From Streptomyces sp. NBC_00510 (GTDB taxonomy: Bacteria > Actinomycetota > Actinomycetes > Streptomycetales > Streptomycetaceae), in NCBI GenBank assembly GCA_036013505.1, contig CP107851.1, positions 9,906,001 to 9,970,000 of the forward strand: a stretch of DNA of 64,000 bases. The letters run 5' to 3'. A program made the translations under genes and the position numbers. Of this stretch, positions 60,252 to 64,000 are shown in pieces. The notes below the pieces were generated by a model. The model did not search any database, was not told the DNA's origin, and saw only the letters and a program-made list of their open reading frames with translations. Position 1 is the first letter of the stretch. Every line of letters starts with the position of its first letter.

Positions 60252-60656
60252 TCAGTAGGCGATCGATCCCTTGGTGCTCCACGCGAATTGCACTATGAAT
60301 CTGGTGCCGTCCTTGACGTCGGTGGCTGCCAGACTCCAGGTTCCGACTGTGATGTCGCGGTAGGCATTGCAGTAGGAGCTGCCGCTCGTGGGGTAGAAGC
60401 AGGTGCGCACGGGCACGAAGTCGAACCCGCCGCCGGCTGCGATGGACGGCTTGACGTTGATGTCGTTGCAGTTGGACGTGGCGTAGGCGTATCCGGATGT
60501 GGGCCACACGTATTCGTTCCCGTTGTCGACGGGATTGAAGCTCTTGGCAGTACCCAGGCAGGTTGCTGCGCTGGCTGGCGTGGTGGTCATGGCAGTGAGT
60601 CCACCAGCCGCCAGAACCGCGGCGGCCAGGGTTGCAAGGATCCGACGTGCTGACAT
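60252..60656 (-). CDS. Small secreted protein
   Basis: A 134-residue protein from ATG 60656 (MSARRILATLAAAVLAAGGL, then TAMTTTPASAATCLG), with a clear signal peptide cut near ASA-AT. The mature part has four to five cysteines (CLGTAKS, SNCNDINVKPSIAA, VRTCFYPTSGSSYCNAYRD) and a strand-rich end (TVGTWSLAATDVKDGTRFIV). It resembles small exported beta-proteins of Streptomyces; function unknown. GAGAGGGG lies upstream of the start. Confidence 0.8.
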   Translation of the reverse strand: MSARRILATLAAAVLAAGGLTAMTTTPASAATCLGTAKSFNPVDNGNEYVWPTSGYAYATSNCNDINVKPSIAAGGGFDFVPVRTCFYPTSGSSYCNAYRDITVGTWSLAATDVKDGTRFIVQFAWSTKGSIAY

Positions 60657-60949
60657 GCGCGTTCCCCTCTCGATTCGTCTCCGGCGCTCCCGTTCCCCGC
60701 CGGCACTTCGAAGACCAGGCGGCATTATGTCGTGGACACGATCGTTTGGCAGAGTCCAAATTCAGCCGCTGTCGACGGGTCGGCTCTCGGAAGTCGGCGC
60801 GACCTCCGGCGCTGCGCTTGCCGCAGGTGCAAGGCGCTCACCATGGGTTTCTCGTTCCTCCAGCTCGACTTTCGACGTTTTCGTCGATCGTCGTGTGGGT
60901 TGCTCGGGCGGGTGATGCAGCACCGACCTCGGGCCTCCCTGACCCGCTA

Positions 60950-61225
60950 CGAAGCGTCATCTGTGTTCCCGTCGCTCGGCGGCATCTGGACCAGTGAAGA
61001 TCCCTCCTCGACGGGCCTCCGCGAGGGGCACGACGTGGTCGATGTCCAGTCCGGACGGCCCGTCGACGTAGGACCAGATAGCGGACCGCGTCGACCATCT
61101 GCCGGTGGCAGTACGCCTCCGGCTGCCCGCCCCTGCCCTCCAGCCACCCCGGCACCGGCAGCAACTCCCGCACCACGGCCCACTCGGCGTCCGTCATATC
61201 CGATGGAACGCGTTGCGGACGATCG
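60950..61225 (-). pseudogene. IS5-like (DUF4096) transposase N-terminal remnant
   Basis: Read leftwards, RPQRVPSDMTDAEWAVVREL, LPVPGWLEGRGGQPEAYCHR and QMVDAVRYL are a clear DUF4096 N-terminus; after that the frame is lost. It pairs with the scrap at 52.8 kb on the opposite strand. Confidence 0.7.
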
Positions 61226-61919
61226 GCCGCGTTGGCGTACGCGTGCGCGAGGCAATCACACGACCGGGCATGCGAGTTGGACGCGGCGGTCAACGGCGCG
61301 GAAGACTGCGGCACCACGGCCTCCTGTTGCTCATGGACTTCGACACCCACGAGTTGTGCAGGAGGCCCTGCCTTCATGCCCGGCAAGCCGGAAGATCACC
61401 CGACCGAGATACAGCGGTCGAACCCACGCTCAACATGAGCGGTACGACATCGGCTTCTGAGACACGACAGCGGCGAAAGCGTACAGGCTAGCCCCGGTCA
61501 GCCGTCCGTTCGCGGTCACGTGTTCAATGAGCGTTGCACCCGGTACGTAGGCAGTGGCCAGGCGACTTCGTGGGGCGGGTGTGTCACGACCGCCTCCGGA
61601 TCCCGCTCAGATGGAAAGACCCTGCTCAGGTGATGCTCCAGGCGATGCCGTCGGGCGCGTCGAGGGCGGTCTCGACGCTCTGACGGCTCAGCCATCCGCC
61701 GCCCGGCACCGAACAATCGGCCCGATGCAACACGCTACGGCCCGGCCCCTCGCCGTTCGGCTCAGGGGCGTTCTGCAACGCCGCCCCCGGTCCGCAAAAG
61801 TACTAACGGAATACATGCGTAAAATTCAGCAAAACCGTTAAGAACGGATCATTTGCCGCAGTACGGTGGGAATCTGCCGTCCAATGCAGGCTCCGCGACG
61901 GGTTCAGGAGGAAGCCCGC
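61226..61919. other. Gap with the AraC promoter region
   Basis: No gene is convincing. 61800-61860 is AT-rich, and TAACGG (61804-61809) and CCGTTA (61835-61840) form an inverted pair about 80-115 bp before the AraC start, likely an operator or promoter element. Confidence 0.4.
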
Positions 61920-62930
61920 ATGGCAGAGGAACTTGACGTAGCGTCGATGGCTCCCGGTGATCGAGCGAATGCGATCCGTGAACTCTCGGGGTTCGTCGTC
62001 AACGGCCGCGCAGAGGTGGACTTTCCGTCGGATCCGAATCGCCAGCGGGCTCACGCGACCACCAGCGCGCTCGGGTCGGTGAAAGTCTCGGAGATCGGCT
62101 GGAACGTGACCCGCATCCGGCGCACTGATGCTCCGGTGGACGGGGAGATGGTGCCGCAGATTCTCGTCTCTATCCGGGAAGCGGGGGTCTCCCAGTTCCA
62201 TCAGGCGGGCAGGCACGGACTGATAAAAGCCGGGGATCTCATGGTGCTCGACAATGCGAAGCCCTATGAGGTTTTGTTCCACGGCCCAGTACGTGGAGTT
62301 CTAGTGAGCGTTCCCACGCACATCCTGGGGCTGCGGCCGTCCCTGCTCGATCAGATCACGGCTGGTCCACTCAGTTCGGAGCGACCGGCCGTGGGCGCCA
62401 CGGCAGCGTTCTTCACCCGGCTGGCTCGTCTTCGGGGCGCTGCCGGTAAAGCCGATACCGCCCTGTTCGCGGAGCCCAGTGTCGACCTGATCAGGGCTGT
62501 GGTGACCATGGTCCTGTACGGGGACGACCTGGCCAGAACGCTCCTGAACAGCACACTTCTTGAGCGTGTTCAGGAATATGTGCGCCTCCATTTGGCAGAC
62601 CTCGATCTGACTGCCGAGCGTATCGCAGCCGAGCACAACGTTTCCGTACGCTGGCTCTACCTGACCCTGTCCCGAGCGGGAATCACCCTTGGTGAATGGA
62701 TTAGGACGCAGCGCCTCGAAGAGTGCAGGAGGGAACTGGCTTCGCCAGTGCATCAGTTCATGACGATCGAGGCCATCGCCCACCGGTGGGGGTTCGCCAG
62801 CGCACCCCACTTCAGTCGCGTCTTCAAGACGGCGTACGGGGTGAGCCCCCGCGACTTTCGGTTGGGTCAGAGTGGGCTCTCATCGGAAACGAAACATCTC
62901 CGGCAGAGCACTTTGGACGGACCACCCTGA
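61920..62930 (+). CDS. AraC-family regulator (AraC-binding-like domain + HTH)
   Basis: A 336-residue protein from ATG 61920 after AGGAGGAAG (MAEELDVASMAPGDRANAIR). Residues 20-200 look like the AraC-binding-like sensor (QILVSIREAGVSQFHQAGRH, DLMVLDNAKPYEVLFHGPVR). The C-terminal double HTH runs from about 225 to 330 (LTAERIAAEHNVSVRWLYLT, WGFASAPHFSRVFKTAYGVS, PRDFR). A strong terminator follows, so it is monocistronic. Targets are unknown; nothing divergent is intact nearby. Confidence 0.9.
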   Translation: MAEELDVASMAPGDRANAIRELSGFVVNGRAEVDFPSDPNRQRAHATTSALGSVKVSEIGWNVTRIRRTDAPVDGEMVPQILVSIREAGVSQFHQAGRHGLIKAGDLMVLDNAKPYEVLFHGPVRGVLVSVPTHILGLRPSLLDQITAGPLSSERPAVGATAAFFTRLARLRGAAGKADTALFAEPSVDLIRAVVTMVLYGDDLARTLLNSTLLERVQEYVRLHLADLDLTAERIAAEHNVSVRWLYLTLSRAGITLGEWIRTQRLEECRRELASPVHQFMTIEAIAHRWGFASAPHFSRVFKTAYGVSPRDFRLGQSGLSSETKHLRQSTLDGPP

Positions 62931-63015
62931 CCGTCCCGGGCCCACGTTGCTGGAAGGCGAACCGGAGCCGCCCCGTGCCCCGCTCGGAACGTTCGACTGT
63001 GAGCGGGGCAGACGA

Positions 63016-63057
63016 CAGGGCCCCCGCCGGTTGCCGATCCGGCGGGGCCCTGTTCTG
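63016..63057 (+). terminator. Rho-independent terminator
   Basis: CAGGGCCCCCGCCGG pairs with CCGGCGGGGCCCTG around TTGCCGAT, followed by TTCTGT, 86 bp after the AraC stop. Confidence 0.85.
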
Positions 63058-63071
63058 TGCGTTGCCGCAGG

Positions 63072-63265
63072 TCAGCCCTTGCGCTTATCCCGCTCGACGT
63101 CCTCTGCCGCTTTGTGGGCGATGCCGTCGAGGATGTCGTGCTCGCAGACCACGCCTCCCGGGCGCTCGTGCGCTCCATGATCCGCAGCAGTACCAGGGCC
63201 CTGGCGCCGATCACGTCGACCCGGCCCGGGTGCATCCCCGGGATCGCCGCACGCTGCAATCTCAC
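63072..63265 (-). pseudogene. Ppx/GppA phosphatase C-terminal remnant
   Basis: Read leftwards, IPGMHPGRVDVIGARALVLL then RIME, and in a second frame ERPGGVVCEHDILDGIAHKA then AEDVERDKRKG. 'HPGR.DVI.AGA.....V.......V.....D.L.G' is the C-terminus of exopolyphosphatase/GppA enzymes. One indel near 63180 splits it, and the ATP/polyphosphate-binding N-terminal domains are absent. Confidence 0.65.
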
Positions 63266-63325
63266 CCGGGGCCGCCTTCACCTACCTCACCGCGTGGATG
63301 GTTCGCCCCCCTTGCCCGGGGCAGG

Positions 63326-64000
63326 TCACCAGCCGGTGATGCGGGGCCAGCGCGCTTGGATCACCGGGGCGGGCTCCCTGCCCTTGCTGCTGTCGACGAC
63401 GTGGTAGCCGTGGTGCTGGGCGGCGGTGGCGCAGGCGTGGTTGGGCAGGATGCGCAGCCGGGTGCCGACCGGCAGGTCGGGCAAGTCGGTGCCGTCGCGG
63501 GCGGTGAGGGTGCCATGTTCCTGGCTCGCGGCCGTCATGACCAGGTTCGGGATGAGGTGGCCGGCCATGTCGGTGACCAGACCGTAGCCCTGGTCCTGGG
63601 CCTGGGCGGCGGTGCCGCGGTCGCGGGACATGGCCATCCAGCCGCCGTCGGTGACGATCCACCCGTACTCGGGGCGGTGGCCGATGACGGTGACGACCAC
63701 CGACAGGGCGAGGTCCTGCACCTGGCAGACGTCGAGGCCGGCCATCACCAGATCGAAGAACATGTAGTTACCGGCCCGTAGTTCGGTGACCCCAGTGAGG
63801 TCCTCGGCCGCGTGCGCGGTGGGGGTGGAGCCGACGCTGACGCAGGCCACGGGTATACCGGCCGCACGGAGACGTTCGGCTGCGGCAACCGCGGTGTCAT
63901 GTTCGTTCTGTGCGGCCAGGCGCTGTTCTTCGGCGCTGTAGGCGAAGTACGACTCGCCTGCGTGGGTGAGCACGCCGTCGAGGCAGGCCGCGTCGTGCAG
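63326..64000 (-). CDS. D-threonine aldolase/D-serine dehydratase-type PLP enzyme, 5' end off the window
   Basis: The leftward frame is open to the right edge (LHDAACLDGVLTHAGES upstream of the ATG at 63973), so the N-terminal part with the PLP lysine lies outside. Visible are AGIPVACVSVGSTPTAHAAE, TELRAGNYMFFDLVMAGLDV (typical 'E.R.G.Y.F.D' of the family), VTVIGHRPEYGWIVTDGGWM and a C-terminal LRILPNHACATAAQHHGYHV with the metal-binding H...C pair. It probably acts on D-threonine, D-serine or a related beta-hydroxy amino acid. Confidence 0.85.
   Translation of the reverse strand: MHDAACLDGVLTHAGESYFAYSAEEQRLAAQNEHDTAVAAAERLRAAGIPVACVSVGSTPTAHAAEDLTGVTELRAGNYMFFDLVMAGLDVCQVQDLALSVVVTVIGHRPEYGWIVTDGGWMAMSRDRGTAAQAQDQGYGLVTDMAGHLIPNLVMTAASQEHGTLTARDGTDLPDLPVGTRLRILPNHACATAAQHHGYHVVDSSKGREPAPVIQARWPRITGW

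Noticed and set aside
1..64000. tRNA, rRNA or riboswitch genes
   Set aside because: No cloverleaf with a TTCRA-type T-loop, no rRNA signature and no recognisable riboswitch core was found by reading both strands; a covariance-model scan would settle this.

Overview
The window is high-GC actinobacterial DNA, almost certainly Streptomyces. Real genes show near-saturated G/C third positions and many GTG starts. The families fit too: an SsgA-like sporulation protein, a MazE7-type antitoxin, a mycothiol-linked maleylpyruvate-isomerase-fold protein, a Replic_Relax protein, a large LuxR (LAL) regulator and a PdxR/MocR regulator. The gene order is not that of a conserved chromosomal core. Short intact genes alternate with frameshifted, truncated or duplicated relics and with scraps of at least four transposase or recombinase families (IS5-like, IS110, IS256, tyrosine recombinase). 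This suggests a chromosome-arm or linear-plasmid-derived accessory region. I found no tRNA, rRNA or CRISPR array.

1-16 kb is plasmid- or integrative-element-like. It holds a broken SRAP (YedK/HMCES-type) gene, a broken Mrr nuclease-TerD fusion, and a primase-like gene coupled to a small zinc-knuckle gene. A divergent XRE-TPR regulator/flavoprotein pair follows. Next come a Rep-like winged-helix protein beside six TTGCGCAT repeats, a GntR regulator, a Uma2 nuclease, a Fic enzyme and a Replic_Relax protein. 16-29 kb holds a membrane protein/GntR operon with a duplicated palindromic operator, a ParE/Phd pair, a MazE7/PIN pair (toxin broken), and DUF1963, HEAT-repeat and secreted small proteins. 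It also has a 487-bp inverted-repeat-bounded unit inside a dead helicase gene, a broken ADP-ribosylglycohydrolase and an SsgA-like gene.

29-53 kb looks like a redox and detoxification region: two alpha/beta hydrolases, a 928-residue LAL regulator, an OhrR-type MarR, a SigR-like ECF sigma factor, a disulfide oxidoreductase, a VOC relic, MsrB, a PNPOx/MocR divergon, two paralogous epoxide hydrolases flanking MsrA, and a BAX-inhibitor-1 membrane protein. A three-part sequence box with invariant 30/20-bp spacing lies upstream of both epoxide hydrolases. A third copy, next to the sigma gene, runs straight into a terminator-type hairpin as if its hydrolase had been deleted. A fossil copy of the PNPOx/MocR divergon lies at 33.2-34.0 kb.

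53-64 kb has GPP34, a barstar-domain protein, a maleylpyruvate-isomerase-fold protein, a SUKH-like protein, a second broken MazE7/PIN copy joined to a segment duplicated from 22.6 kb, a lipoprotein, a secreted protein, an AraC regulator and the 3' part of a D-threonine-aldolase-type gene running off the right edge. About a dozen genes carry single indels or stop codons. Some could be assembly errors, but the deletions, fusions and fossil copies show that real decay has also occurred.
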